Counted from the first letter of the stretch, positions 47,802-57,290 are shown. The stretch is DNA of 64,000 nucleotides from CTSoil-043 sp963821235 (GCA_963821235.1 CAWGCS010000001.1:2629467-2693466); one strand, 5' to 3'. Made by a program: numbers and translations. The notes: a model not told the origin generated them from the letters alone.

Positions 47802-49594
47802 GCGTGACCCGCTTCGTCCCCGGCGGCGTCGGCCTGGTCCGTGGCCCCGTCCGCGATTGCCTCCGGGGGGTCCTGGTCCTTGCCGTCCGCCCTCGTCGGT
47901 CCGGCCGGCTCCGTCCGCTCCTCGGGATCGGCCCCCTCCGGCGCGGCGGTCGCCTCGGGCGCGGCGGCGGCCGCGGGTGCCGCCGCCCCACCGAGGGCCG
48001 GCGCTCCCGCTGTCCGCTCGGGCAGCCCACGCTGGGCGGCCGCCTCGAAGACCAGCACGGACCCGGCGACCGCCGCGTTGAGCGACTCGATCCGGCCGCG
48101 CATCGGGATTTTGACGAGGAGGTCGCAGCGGCGCCGGATCGCCGGCGCGAGACCGTGCCCCTCGCTGCCCACGACGAGGACCAGGGGACCTCGGAGGTCG
48201 GCCTCGCGGTAGGTCAGGGGAGCCTCGGCGTCGGTCCCGACGACGCGCAGGCCGCGGACGTGGAGGTCCGCCAGGACGCCCGGCAGGTCGTCCACGGGGG
48301 CGAGGAGGAGGTGCTCCGTCGCGCCGGCCGAGGCCTTGATCGCCGCCGGGGAGAGGGGCGCCTGTCGCCGCGTCGGGAAGACGATCCCGTGGACCCCGGC
48401 CGCCTCCGCGCTCCGCAGCAGGGTGCCAACGTTCTGCGGATCCTCGAGCGAATCGAGGGCCAGGACGAGGGCCGGCTCGTCGCGCTCGATCGCTCGCGCC
48501 AGGACGTCGGCGATCCCGGCTGCCGGGCGGGGCTCCACGACGAGGGCTATTCCCTGGTGTCCGTCGAAGCCGCAGAGCGCGGTCAGGGACCCGCCCCCGA
48601 TCTCGATGACCGGGATGCGCAGGGCCGTCGCATGGAGGACGAGCCGCTCGAGAGCGTCCCGACGGCCGGGCGTCACGAGGAGCCGCCGGACGAGGCGGCC
48701 GGCGACGAACGCCTCTTCGACGGGATGGCGTCCGGCGATGAGCTCCTCGTCGTCAGCCAGCACGGCCTCCGAGGGCGGCGCCTCCGGCGGTCGCGGCGGG
48801 CGGGCGACCCACCCCTCGGGAACGGCCCCATGGCCACGGCCCGGCCGCGCGTCCCAGGGCCGATCGGAGCCGAGCGAACGTCCCGCTCCGGGACGCGGCC
48901 CGGGCATGCTGCGAGCCGGACCGGCGGGTGGCGGGCCGGCCGAACGCGGGCCGCGGCGCTCGGCGTCGAACCGGCGCGCCGGCGGCCCCGCCTGCCACCG
49001 CTCCGGCGGGAGGCCCATCCTCGTGCCCTCGCGTTCCCACGGCGGACGCGCCGCGGGCTCCCCGGCGGGCTGGCCGGCCGCGCGCCAGGGATGCTCGACG
49101 GGGGGCCGGAACGGAGGCTGGCCGGCGGGCCGCTCACCGCTGGGTCGCGGGCCGCCGGGCCCGGGGCGCGGGCCACCCGGTCGGAAGTCGGTTCCCCGAG
49201 GACCGCCCGGGCGCGCGCCACTGGGACGCGGGGCACCCGGTCGGAAGCCCGATTCGCGCGGTTGTCCCCCCGGCCGATAGCCGGGCGCACGTGCGCCGGT
49301 CGGCCCGGGTCGCGGGCCGCCGGTCCGATCACCGGGGCGCCCGCCCTCCGGGCCGGTCCATCCGGCCTCGTCGGCCGGGCGCCGGCCGGCCGGCCGCTGG
49401 TCGCCCGGGCGCCACGGCGGGCCACCATCGCGGGCGGGGCCACGCCCGCCCCCACCCCGCGATCCCGGAGCGCCAGGCCCGCCGGCGGAGCCGTCGCGCG
49501 GCCCCCCCGATCCCCGCCCCGCGGGGCGGCCGGGACCACGCTCGAAGCGCTCGTCGCCGGGACGCGGTCGGCGTGGACGCGGCCGGTCAGGCAC
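47798..49594 (-). CDS. rlmB: 23S rRNA 2'-O-methyltransferase (RlmB/SpoU type) with long disordered N-terminus
   Basis: The catalytic half (residues ~283-535) has the substrate-binding domain start LIAGRHPVEEAF and the SPOUT motifs NVGTLLRSAEAAGVHGIVF, LVVGSEGHGLA and IPMRGRIESLNAAVAGSVLVFE, as in RlmB, which methylates G2251 of 23S rRNA. Before it lie ~280 residues dominated by Arg, Gly and Pro (RPGGPRPG, GFRPGAPRP and similar), and after it an Ala/Glu tail. GTG 49594 is chosen for GGAG eight bases upstream and an 8-base overlap with the cysS stop; ATG 49630 and the frame start at 49672 are alternatives. Most RlmB proteins have ~250 residues. Confidence 0.88.
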   Translation of the reverse strand: MPDRPRPRRPRPGDERFERGPGRPAGRGSGGPRDGSAGGPGAPGSRGGGGRGPARDGGPPWRPGDQRPAGRRPADEAGWTGPEGGRPGDRTGGPRPGPTGARAPGYRPGGQPRESGFRPGAPRPSGARPGGPRGTDFRPGGPRPGPGGPRPSGERPAGQPPFRPPVEHPWRAAGQPAGEPAARPPWEREGTRMGLPPERWQAGPPARRFDAERRGPRSAGPPPAGPARSMPGPRPGAGRSLGSDRPWDARPGRGHGAVPEGWVARPPRPPEAPPSEAVLADDEELIAGRHPVEEAFVAGRLVRRLLVTPGRRDALERLVLHATALRIPVIEIGGGSLTALCGFDGHQGIALVVEPRPAAGIADVLARAIERDEPALVLALDSLEDPQNVGTLLRSAEAAGVHGIVFPTRRQAPLSPAAIKASAGATEHLLLAPVDDLPGVLADLHVRGLRVVGTDAEAPLTYREADLRGPLVLVVGSEGHGLAPAIRRRCDLLVKIPMRGRIESLNAAVAGSVLVFEAAAQRGLPERTAGAPALGGAAAPAAAAAPEATAAPEGADPEERTEPAGPTRADGKDQDPPEAIADGATDQADAAGDEAGHA

Positions 49595-50999
49595 CGACGG
49601 GGCTCCCCGTGCGGCGCCAGCGCTGGCCATCGCGCGTGTCTTCGACGATGATCCCCGCCGACGCCAGCTCATCGCGGAGGTGGTCCGAGGCGGCCCAGTC
49701 GCGCGCTGCGCGCGCTGCGGCGCGAGCCGCGAGGAGGGCTGCGGCGGCCGGCGGCAGGGGCTCCTCGGCCTCGGGCAGGAGGCCGAGGACGTCGTCGAGG
49801 TCGCGCAGGGCGGCGAGCGCGCGTCCGGCGTCGGCCGTCGAGAGCGAGCGCTCCGCGATCCGGCGGTTGAGGTCGCGGACGAGGTCGAAGAGGGCGCCGA
49901 GCGCCGGCGAGATGGCCAGGTCGTCGTCGAGGGCCGCGCCGAAAGCCTCCCGGGACCCGGCGAGCGCGGCGGGCAGGCCCGCTTCGTCGGGACCGTCGGA
50001 AGCGTAGGCGTCGAGCGCGGCCACCACCGCGTCGAGGCGTTCGATCGCCGCGGTCGCCGCCGCCAGCGACTCGTCGCTGAAGCTCAGGCCGGTCCGGTAG
50101 TGGGCGGCGAGCAGCGCATAGCGGAGCGCTCGCGGCATGGCTCCCCCGGCGACCAGGTCGGTCACCCGGGCGATGTTGCCCTCCGACTTCGCCATCTTGC
50201 GACCGCCCATCTGGAGGTGGGCGCAGTGGAGCCAGGCCCGGACGAAGGGCCGGCCGGTCGCGGCCTCGGACTGGGCGATCTCGTCCTCGTGGTGGGGGAA
50301 GACGAGGTCCACGCCGCCGGTGTGGACATCGAACGCTTCGCCGAGGTAGCGCATCGACATCGCCGAGCATTCGAGGTGCCAGCCGGGGCGCCCGGGACCG
50401 ACGGCGGTCTCCCAGCGCGGCTCCCCGGCCCGGGGGCCCTTCCAGAGGACGAAGTCGCGGACGTCGTCCTTGGAGTACTCGTCGGAGGCGACCCGCTCGC
50501 CGACCCGCAGCTGGGCAGGGTCGAGCCGGGCAAGGCGGCCGTAGGCCGGCCAGCTGGCGATCCGGAAGAAGATCGAGCCATCGTCGGTGCGGTAGGCGTG
50601 GCCGGCGGCGACGAGGCGCTCGACGAGGGAGACCATCTCCGGGATGTGCGCGGTCGCCCGCGGCAGGACGTCGGGACGGGTCATCCGCAGGATCCGGGCA
50701 TCCTCCAGGAAGCGGGCGATCCAGCGATCGGCGAGCTCGTCGATCCCGACCCCCTCGGCCGCCGCCCCACGGATGATCTTGTCGTCGACGTCGGTCAGGT
50801 TCATGACCCAGGTGACCCGCAGGCCGCGCCAGCGCAGGTGCCGGACGAGGAGGTCGGCGAACAGGAACGACCGGAAGTTGCCGACGTGGGCCGGACCGTA
50901 GACGGTCGGGCCGCAGGAGTAGACGCGGACGTGGCCAGGCTCGAGCGGCTGGAGCTCGCGCAGCTCCCCGCTCAGGGTGTCATGGAGCCGGATCGTCAC
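49587..50999 (-). CDS. cysS: Cysteinyl-tRNA synthetase
   Basis: CysRS (470 residues): RVYSCGPTVYGPAHVGNFRSF with the zinc Cys and HIGH-type motif, the class I core, GWHLECSAMS with the second zinc Cys, VFPHHEDEIAQSE, and the KMSKS-type loop GGRKMAKSEGN. The start GTG 50999 overlaps the ispDF stop (GTGA). The C-terminal tail (RDWAASDHLRDELASAGIIVEDTRDGQRW) is typical. The ispD/ispF-cysS-rlmB order is common in Gram-positive bacteria. Confidence 0.97.
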   Translation of the reverse strand: MTIRLHDTLSGELRELQPLEPGHVRVYSCGPTVYGPAHVGNFRSFLFADLLVRHLRWRGLRVTWVMNLTDVDDKIIRGAAAEGVGIDELADRWIARFLEDARILRMTRPDVLPRATAHIPEMVSLVERLVAAGHAYRTDDGSIFFRIASWPAYGRLARLDPAQLRVGERVASDEYSKDDVRDFVLWKGPRAGEPRWETAVGPGRPGWHLECSAMSMRYLGEAFDVHTGGVDLVFPHHEDEIAQSEAATGRPFVRAWLHCAHLQMGGRKMAKSEGNIARVTDLVAGGAMPRALRYALLAAHYRTGLSFSDESLAAATAAIERLDAVVAALDAYASDGPDEAGLPAALAGSREAFGAALDDDLAISPALGALFDLVRDLNRRIAERSLSTADAGRALAALRDLDDVLGLLPEAEEPLPPAAAALLAARAAARAARDWAASDHLRDELASAGIIVEDTRDGQRWRRTGSPVGA

Positions 51000-52228
51000 G
51001 GGCGATCCTCGGCGGCACCGGGCGCGCGGTCCCCGGCGGCCGGGGTGGTCGTCGCAGGCACCAGCACCGCCACCGCCCGGGCTACGATTCCCCGGCCGGC
51101 CCCTTCGAAGCCCGCGAGGTTCCCCGTCGACGCCTTCACGCTCACCCGATCGGGCGAGAGCCCGACGAGGCCGGCCACGGAGGCCGCCATCTGCTCGAGG
51201 CGGCCAGCCAGCCGCGGCCGAGCCCCGATGATCGTCAGGTCGAGCGACACTGGCGCGTAGCCCGCCGCGCGGACGCGCCCCAGGCAGGCCGCAAGAAGCT
51301 CCTGCCCGGCGATCCCGGCCGGCGTCGCCGGCCCGGCCGGGAAGGCCTGCCCGAGGTCGCCCAGGCCCGCCGCGCCGAGGATCGCGTCGCAGACGGCGTG
51401 GAGGGCCACGTCCCCGTCGGAGTGCCCGTGCAGGCGGGGCGCGCCCTCGATCGGCACGCCGCCGAGGACGAGCGGCCCGCCGGGACCGAAGGCATGGCCG
51501 TCGTCGCCGTAGCCGACCCGGATCGGGGCGGCGGGCACGACGTCGCCGCGCGCCGCGAGCGCGGCCTCGACGCGGACCAGGTCGTCGGGCAGCGTCACCT
51601 TGAGGTTCATCGGCTCTCCGGGGACCACATGGACGGGGATTCTACAGGCCTCCAGCAGGGCGGCCTCGTCGGTCCAGGTCGCGGGCCCGTCCGGCGGCTC
51701 GAGGGCCCACGCCCTGGCCAGGACGTCCCGTCGGATCCCCTGGGGCGTCTGGGCGGCCGCGAGGGCGGACCGATCGACGGTCGCTTCCACCTGCCCGTCG
51801 ATGACCCGCTTGATCGTCTCCGCGACCGGGACGACCGGGATCGCCGCCCCTCGAGCCGCGGCGGCCTCGGCGACCCGGGCGACCAGGGCCCGCGAGACGA
51901 GTGGCCGCGCGCCGTCGTGCACCAGGATCACGTCGTCCGGCGCCCCGCCGCCGAGCGCCGCCACGCCCGCCGCCACCGAGTCCTGGCGGCGCGCGCCGCC
52001 TGCAACGACCGCGCTCACCGCCGCCGGGAGCCAGGCGGCGGCCGCAACCTCCGGGACGCGGTCCGCGCTCGCCACGACGACGATTCGCCGTACCAATGCG
52101 GGGTCCGCCAGAACGGCCAGCGTCCAGCCGAGGAGGGGGCGACCGCCGACGGGCGCGAAGAGCTTGTCGACGCTTCCCATCCGCGCGCTCGCGCCGGCGG
52201 CGACGACGACGACGTCGACCTCGCTCAC
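50996..52228 (-). CDS. ispDF: Bifunctional IspDF: MEP cytidylyltransferase / MECDP synthase
   Basis: One 410-residue chain joins two enzymes of the non-mevalonate isoprenoid pathway. IspD part (~1-230): VVVVAAGASARMGSVDKLFAPVGGRPLL, VHDGARPLVS, TPQGIRRDVL. IspF part (~240-400): RVGYGDDGHAFGPGGPLVLGGVPI (metal Asp and His), HGHSDGDVALHAVCDAILGAAGLGDLGQAFP and VSVKASTGNLAGFEGAGRGI. GTG 52228 overlaps the stop of the PIN-TRAM gene. IspDF fusions are known in alphaproteobacteria and scattered other phyla. Confidence 0.95.
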   Translation of the reverse strand: MSEVDVVVVAAGASARMGSVDKLFAPVGGRPLLGWTLAVLADPALVRRIVVVASADRVPEVAAAAWLPAAVSAVVAGGARRQDSVAAGVAALGGGAPDDVILVHDGARPLVSRALVARVAEAAAARGAAIPVVPVAETIKRVIDGQVEATVDRSALAAAQTPQGIRRDVLARAWALEPPDGPATWTDEAALLEACRIPVHVVPGEPMNLKVTLPDDLVRVEAALAARGDVVPAAPIRVGYGDDGHAFGPGGPLVLGGVPIEGAPRLHGHSDGDVALHAVCDAILGAAGLGDLGQAFPAGPATPAGIAGQELLAACLGRVRAAGYAPVSLDLTIIGARPRLAGRLEQMAASVAGLVGLSPDRVSVKASTGNLAGFEGAGRGIVARAVAVLVPATTTPAAGDRAPGAAEDRP

Positions 52229-53283
52229 TCGCCGCGCGGCTGGGCGAAGATCATCCGCCCGGCGACCGTCTGGAGGACGCGGGTCACGACCACGCCGATC
52301 TCGCGGTCGAGGTGGCGGGCCCCGCCCTCGACCACGATCATCGTCCCGTCGTCGAGGAAGCCGACGCCCTGGCCGGCTTCCTTGCCCTCCTGGATGACCC
52401 GCACGCGGAGCTCCTCTCCCGGCAGGACGGCTGGCTTCATGGCGTTGGCGAGGGAGTTGACGTTCATCACCCGCAGGCCTTGGATCTCCGCGACCCGGTT
52501 CAGGTTGAAGTCGTTGGTAAGGATCAGGCCGCTCCGCGCCCGGGCCAGCGCGACGAGCTTGGCGTCGACTTCCGGGATCTCGGGGAGGGTCTCGTCGGCG
52601 ATCTCGACCGGGACGCGATCCTCCTTCTGGAGGCGGGCCACGATCTCGAGGCCGCGACGGCCGCGCGCCCGGCGCATCGTGTCCGGGCTGTCCGCGATCC
52701 GCTGGAGCTCCTCGAGGACGACGCGGGGCACGACAAGGGTGCCCTGCAGGAAGCCGGCCTCGGCGATGTCGGCGATCCTGCCGTCGATGATCGCGCTCGT
52801 GTCCACGACGACCCGCGGCTCGCCCCGGGCCGGCGCCGCGGCCGCCTCGTCGTGCCGTCGGACGAGGCCGATCGCCTCCGCCGCGGCGACCAGGTCGTGG
52901 CGCTTGGCGACGGTCAGGCCCGCCATGCCGAACCCGAGCGCGATCGAGACCCCGATCGGGAGCCACGTCCCGAGCGAGCCGCCGAAGGCCGCCAGCGGGA
53001 ACCCCAGGAGGAGCCCCATCACGAGGCCGATGAGCAGGCCGAGGACGGCCGCGACGAACTCGGCCGTGGAAAGCTCCTGGACCCAGCGGATGAGCCAGGC
53101 GGCGGGCACGACGGTGAGGTACGGCAGCACGGCGAACCCGACCACGACCCAGGCGACGAGCCAGACCGCGATGAGCGCGCCCGCGTAGGCTCCCTGCCCC
53201 AGGATCCCCGAGCCGCCCGCCACGAACGAGAGGCCGATCAGCAGCCCCAGGGCAGCGCCCAGGATTCGGATGACGCGGATCAC
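52225..53283 (-). CDS. PIN-TRAM membrane protein (YacL family, predicted RNase)
   Basis: Four hydrophobic helices fill residues ~1-135 (ILGAALGLLIGLSFVAG, LIAVWLVAWVVVGFAVL, FVAAVLGLLIGLVMGLLL, WLPIGVSIALGFGM). Then the PIN domain with all acidic residues (VVVDTSAIIDGRI, LEELQRIADSPD, DAKLVALAR, ILTNDFNLNR) and a TRAM beta-barrel (EELRVRVIQEGKEAGQGVGFLDDGTMIVVEGG). The start is GTG 53283 (VIRVIRILGA); GTG 53301 is possible. The neighbourhood radA-yacL-ispDF-cysS is conserved in Gram-positive-type genomes. Confidence 0.9.
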   Translation of the reverse strand: MIRVIRILGAALGLLIGLSFVAGGSGILGQGAYAGALIAVWLVAWVVVGFAVLPYLTVVPAAWLIRWVQELSTAEFVAAVLGLLIGLVMGLLLGFPLAAFGGSLGTWLPIGVSIALGFGMAGLTVAKRHDLVAAAEAIGLVRRHDEAAAAPARGEPRVVVDTSAIIDGRIADIAEAGFLQGTLVVPRVVLEELQRIADSPDTMRRARGRRGLEIVARLQKEDRVPVEIADETLPEIPEVDAKLVALARARSGLILTNDFNLNRVAEIQGLRVMNVNSLANAMKPAVLPGEELRVRVIQEGKEAGQGVGFLDDGTMIVVEGGARHLDREIGVVVTRVLQTVAGRMIFAQPRGE

Positions 53284-53347
53284 GGGTCGTGAGCCTAGCA
53301 CCGCCCGACGCCGGCGTCAGGCCGGTCCGAGCGGGTGCGCGTGCTCG

Positions 53348-54751
53348 TCAGTCGCGCGGTCCGGGCTCCAGCGCGGCAGCCAGGGCGTCCCGGATCGTCG
53401 CCACCGGCAGGACCTCCAGGCCGTCGACCGCGTGGTCCGCCCCGCGGGCCCGTGGCACGAGGGCGCGGGCGAAGCCGAGCCTCGCCGCCTCCCGGAGCCG
53501 GCGCTCCGTGCCGCCGACGGCGCGCAGCTCGCCCAGCAGGCCGACCTCCCCGAAGGCGACGGTGCGGCCACGCACGGGACGATCGCGGAGGGTCGACGCC
53601 AGGGCGATGGCCAGGGCCAGGTCCAGGCCCGGGTCGGCCACCGCGATCCCCCCGGCGAGGTTGGCGTAGACGTCATGCATCCCGAGGCCGATGCCGGCCC
53701 GCCGACCGAGGACGGCCACGAGGAGGGCCAGCCGGTTGGGGTCGAGCCCGATCGCCGTGCGGCGGGGCGTGCCGTAGGCGGTCGGCGCGGCGAGGGCCTG
53801 AACCTCGACGAGGAGGGCCCGGCTGCCCTCGAGGGTCGCCGCCACGACGCTCCCCGCGGCCGGTGCCTGGTGCTCGACGAGGAACGCGCGGGCCGGGTCG
53901 GCGACCTCCCGGAGCCCCGCCTCGACCATCTCCAGGACCCCCACCTCGTCGGTCGCGCCGAAGCGGTTCTTGGAGGCCCGGACGAGGCGGAGGGTGCCCC
54001 CGCGCTCGCCCTCGATCGAGATCACGGCGTCGACGAGATGCTCCAGCGTCTTGGGGCCGGCCAGGCTCCCCTCCTTGGTGACGTGGCCGACGAGGATCAC
54101 CGCGATCCCTTCCCTCTTGGCCAGCTCCATGAGTCGCAGGGCCAATTCGCGCACTTGGCCGACGCTGCCGGCAGGACCCTCGAGCTCGTCGAGCGTCGCG
54201 GTCTGGATCGAATCGACGATGACGGCCGCCGGCCGATGGGCCCGGGCGACCTCGACGATCCGGGCCACGTCGTGCTCGGCCAGGATCCGGACGGCATCGG
54301 CGGCGGGGCTGTCGAGCAGCCCCAGGCGCCCCGCCCGCAACCGGACCTGGGCGCCCGACTCCTCGCCGGTCGCGTAGAGGACGGTCCGGCCGGCCGCGGC
54401 AAGCCCGGCGGCCGCCTGGAGCAGGAGCGTCGACTTCCCGATTCCCGGCTCGCCGCCCACCAGGACGAGCGATCCGGGCACCAGGCCGCCGCCGAGGACG
54501 CGGTCGAGCTCGCCGAGCCCGATGGGAAGCCGGGGCACGTCGTCCACGGCCAGCGACGAGAGCGGGATGGGCTCGGCGAGGCCAACCGGGCCCGGGCCGG
54601 CGGCGGCGCGCGCCCGGGCGGCCGGACGGACCTCGCGAACCAGCGTCTCGACCAGGGAGTTCCAGGCCCCGCAGCCGCGGCACTGGCCCTCCCAGCGGAG
54701 GAAGGCCTCGCCGCAGGACTGGCAGACGTAGCGGCTCTGCGGCCGCGACAC
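53348..54751 (-). CDS. radA: DNA repair protein RadA
   Basis: RadA (467 residues): zinc ribbon CQSCGEAFLRWEGQCRGCG near residues 10-30, Walker A GGEPGIGKSTLLLQ near ~98, the RadA-specific SKNRFGATDEVGVLEM motif, and a LonP-like C-terminal domain (VALRRTAIG-type, here RRTAIGLDPNRLALLVAVLGR, ANLAGGIAVADPGLDLALAIALAS). It helps branch migration in recombination. GTG 54751 follows clpC by five bases. Confidence 0.96.
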   Translation of the reverse strand: MSRPQSRYVCQSCGEAFLRWEGQCRGCGAWNSLVETLVREVRPAARARAAAGPGPVGLAEPIPLSSLAVDDVPRLPIGLGELDRVLGGGLVPGSLVLVGGEPGIGKSTLLLQAAAGLAAAGRTVLYATGEESGAQVRLRAGRLGLLDSPAADAVRILAEHDVARIVEVARAHRPAAVIVDSIQTATLDELEGPAGSVGQVRELALRLMELAKREGIAVILVGHVTKEGSLAGPKTLEHLVDAVISIEGERGGTLRLVRASKNRFGATDEVGVLEMVEAGLREVADPARAFLVEHQAPAAGSVVAATLEGSRALLVEVQALAAPTAYGTPRRTAIGLDPNRLALLVAVLGRRAGIGLGMHDVYANLAGGIAVADPGLDLALAIALASTLRDRPVRGRTVAFGEVGLLGELRAVGGTERRLREAARLGFARALVPRARGADHAVDGLEVLPVATIRDALAAALEPGPRD

Positions 54752-54756
54752 GGCTG

Positions 54757-57234
54757 CTAGGCCTCGACGGCGGCTGGCATCTTCTCGTCGGCGGCCTGGA
54801 TGGCGAGGCCGGCTTCCTCGCCCTTGTCGACCACGATGGTCGTCCCGGGCTTGTACCGCCCGAGGAGGAGGTGTTCGGCCAGGACGTCCTCGATCATGTT
54901 CTGGATGACCCGGCGCAGCGGCCGGGCGCCGTAGGCGACGTCGTACCCGATCTTGATGATGTGGTCCTTGGCGGCCTGGGTGACCTCGAGCGACATCTGC
55001 TGGGTCCGCAGCTGGTCGCGTACGCGGGCCAGCATCAGGTCGACGATCAGCCGGATCTCGTCCTGGGTCAGCGAGCGGAAGACGATCGTGGCGTCGATGC
55101 GGTTCAGGAACTCCGGCCTGAAGGCGTTCTTGAGCTCCTGCTGGACCTTCTCCCGCATGAGGTCGTACGAAGCTTCGGCGCGCGCCTCCTCCGTCTCGCC
55201 CCGGGGCCGGAAGCCGAGCGACGAGTTCGTCTGGAGCTGCCGGGCCCCCAGGTTCGAGGTCATGATGATGATCGTGTTCCGGAAGTCGACCCGGCGACCC
55301 TTGGCGTCCGACAAGTGCCCGTCCTCCAGGATCTGGAGGAGGATGTTGAAGACCTCGGGGTGGGCCTTCTCGATCTCGTCGAGCAGGACGACGGCGTAGC
55401 TCTTGCGGCGGACGGCCTCGGTCAGCTGGCCGCCCTCGTCGAAGCCTACGTAGCCTGGAGGCGCCCCGACGAGCCGGCTGACGTTGTGGCGCTCCATGAA
55501 CTCGCTCATGTCGACCTTGATGAGCGCGTCGTCGCTGCCGAACATGAACTCGGCGAGGGCCTTGGCCAGCTCGGTCTTGCCGACGCCCGTCGGGCCAAGG
55601 AAGACGAAGGAGCCGATCGGCCGCTTGGGGTCCTTGAGGCCCGCCCGCGCGCGGCGCACGGCGCGCGAGATGGTGGCGATCGCCTCTTCCTGCCCGATCA
55701 CCCGCTTGTGGAGGTGCTCCTCCATCTGGAGCAGGCGCTCCGACTCCTCCTGGGCGATGCGGGTCACCGGGATGCCGGTCCACATCGCCACGACCTGGGC
55801 GATCTCCTCCTCGTCGACGGTCGGGTGGTCGCCGGCGACCTGGGCCTGCCACTCGCCGCGCAGCCCGTCCACCTTGTCCTTGGCGGCCGTCTCGAGCTCG
55901 CGCAGGCGCGTCGCCTGGTCGTACTCCTGGGCGTTCACCGCGGCGTCCTTGTCGCGCCCGAGCCGCTCGAGCTCCTTCTGGGCCTCACGGAGGGCAGGTG
56001 GCGCCGAGGCGTAGCGGAGCCGGACGCGGCTGGCGGCCTCGTCGATGAGGTCGATCGCCTTGTCGGGCAGGTGGCGGTCGGTGATGTAGCGGATCGAGAG
56101 GTCCGCCGCGGCCCGGACCGCGTCGTCCGAGATCGTGACCTTGTGGTGCTGCTCGTAGCGCTCGCGGATTCCGAAGAGGATCTCGATCGTCTGCTCGAGC
56201 GTCGGCTCCTCGACCATGACGGGCTGGAAGCGCCGCTCGAGCGCCGCGTCGCGCTCGATGTACTTGCGGTACTCGTCGAGCGTCGTCGCCCCGATGCACT
56301 GGAGCTCGCCCCGGGAGAGCGGCGGCTTGAGGATGTTGGCCGCATCGATCGCGCCCTCCGCCGCCCCGGCCCCGACGAGCGTGTGCAGCTCGTCGATGAA
56401 GAGGATCGCGTCGTTCGTGCTGCGAAGCTCCTCGATGATCTTCTTGAGGCGCTCCTCGAACTCGCCGCGGTACTTGGTGCCGGCCACGAGGGAGCCGATG
56501 TCGAGGGTCAGGACCCGCTTGCCGGCCAGCGTCTCGGGGACGTCGTTGTTGACGATCCGGTGGGCCAGGCCCTCGGCGATGGCCGTCTTGCCGACCCCCG
56601 GCTCCCCGATCAGGGCGGGGTTGTTCTTCGTCCGCCGGGAGAGGATCTGGATGACCCGCTCGATCTCCTTCTCGCGCCCGATCACCGGGTCGAGCTTGCC
56701 CGCCCGGGCGGCCTCGGTCAGGTTGATGCCGAGCTGGTCGACAGTGGGAGTCTTGCTGGTGCGCTTCGTCTCCTGGGCAGGCCCCGCGGACGAGCTCTGG
56801 GACAGGACCCGGATCACCTCGTGGCGCACCTTGTCGAGGTTCACCCCGAGCGACTCGAGGACGCCGGCGGCGATCCCCTCGCCCTCGCGGACGAGGCCCA
56901 GGAGCAGGTGCTCGGTGCCGATGTAGTTGTGGCCCAGCCGGCGGGCCTCGTCGATCGCGAGCTCGATGACGCGCTTGGCCCGCGGCGTCAGTCCCACTTC
57001 GCCGACGACCGGCCGGTCCCCGCGCCCGATGATGAACTCGACCGCCGTCCGAACCTTGGCCAGCTCGACGTTCATGTTCTCGAGCACGCGCGCAGCCACG
57101 CCCTCGCCCTCGCGGACGAGGCCGAGGAGCAGGTGCTCGGTGCCGATGTAGTTGTGGTTGAACCGCTGCGCCTCGTCCTGCGCGAGCGTCAGGACTTTGC
57201 GTGCGCGGTCGGTGAACTTGTCGAAGCGGTCCAT
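54757..57234 (-). CDS. clpC: ATP-dependent Clp protease ATP-binding subunit ClpC
   Basis: ClpC (825 residues) has two N-terminal repeats (HNYIGTEHLLLGLVREGEG at ~27 and ~102), AAA1 with GEPGVGKT at ~210, a middle UVR-like coiled region (RDKDAAVNAQEYDQATRLREL) and AAA2 with GPTGVGKT near 547. It unfolds substrates for ClpP. ctsR and mcsAB, its neighbours in Bacillus, are absent. The 206-base upstream gap contains an 18-base palindrome over the -10 box, so it is likely regulated separately from rpsA. Confidence 0.97.
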   Translation of the reverse strand: MDRFDKFTDRARKVLTLAQDEAQRFNHNYIGTEHLLLGLVREGEGVAARVLENMNVELAKVRTAVEFIIGRGDRPVVGEVGLTPRAKRVIELAIDEARRLGHNYIGTEHLLLGLVREGEGIAAGVLESLGVNLDKVRHEVIRVLSQSSSAGPAQETKRTSKTPTVDQLGINLTEAARAGKLDPVIGREKEIERVIQILSRRTKNNPALIGEPGVGKTAIAEGLAHRIVNNDVPETLAGKRVLTLDIGSLVAGTKYRGEFEERLKKIIEELRSTNDAILFIDELHTLVGAGAAEGAIDAANILKPPLSRGELQCIGATTLDEYRKYIERDAALERRFQPVMVEEPTLEQTIEILFGIRERYEQHHKVTISDDAVRAAADLSIRYITDRHLPDKAIDLIDEAASRVRLRYASAPPALREAQKELERLGRDKDAAVNAQEYDQATRLRELETAAKDKVDGLRGEWQAQVAGDHPTVDEEEIAQVVAMWTGIPVTRIAQEESERLLQMEEHLHKRVIGQEEAIATISRAVRRARAGLKDPKRPIGSFVFLGPTGVGKTELAKALAEFMFGSDDALIKVDMSEFMERHNVSRLVGAPPGYVGFDEGGQLTEAVRRKSYAVVLLDEIEKAHPEVFNILLQILEDGHLSDAKGRRVDFRNTIIIMTSNLGARQLQTNSSLGFRPRGETEEARAEASYDLMREKVQQELKNAFRPEFLNRIDATIVFRSLTQDEIRLIVDLMLARVRDQLRTQQMSLEVTQAAKDHIIKIGYDVAYGARPLRRVIQNMIEDVLAEHLLLGRYKPGTTIVVDKGEEAGLAIQAADEKMPAAVEA

Positions 57235-57272
57235 GAGGCGGGATCTCTGCGGGCGGGCCGTGCCGCCGGTCG

Positions 57273-57290
57273 GGTCATGCTAGCACGACC
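57273..57290 (-). promoter_or_regulatory. Palindromic operator over the clpC -10 box
   Basis: GGTCGTGCTAGCATGACC on the minus strand is an 18-base palindrome with one mismatched pair; the central TGCTAGCA is perfect. It contains TAGCAT preceded by TGC, an extended -10 element about 45 bases before the clpC ATG. A repressor dimer bound here would block RNA polymerase. The sequence is not the CtsR, CIRCE or HspR consensus. The remaining bases of the 57235-57440 gap show no other feature. Confidence 0.5.

Noticed and set aside
49034..49594. Frameshift explanation for the RlmB N-terminal region
   Set aside because: The frame is open without breaks over ~280 codons with a consistent R/G/P repeat pattern in one frame and no better protein in the other frames, so a real low-complexity tail is more likely; translation itself is unproven.
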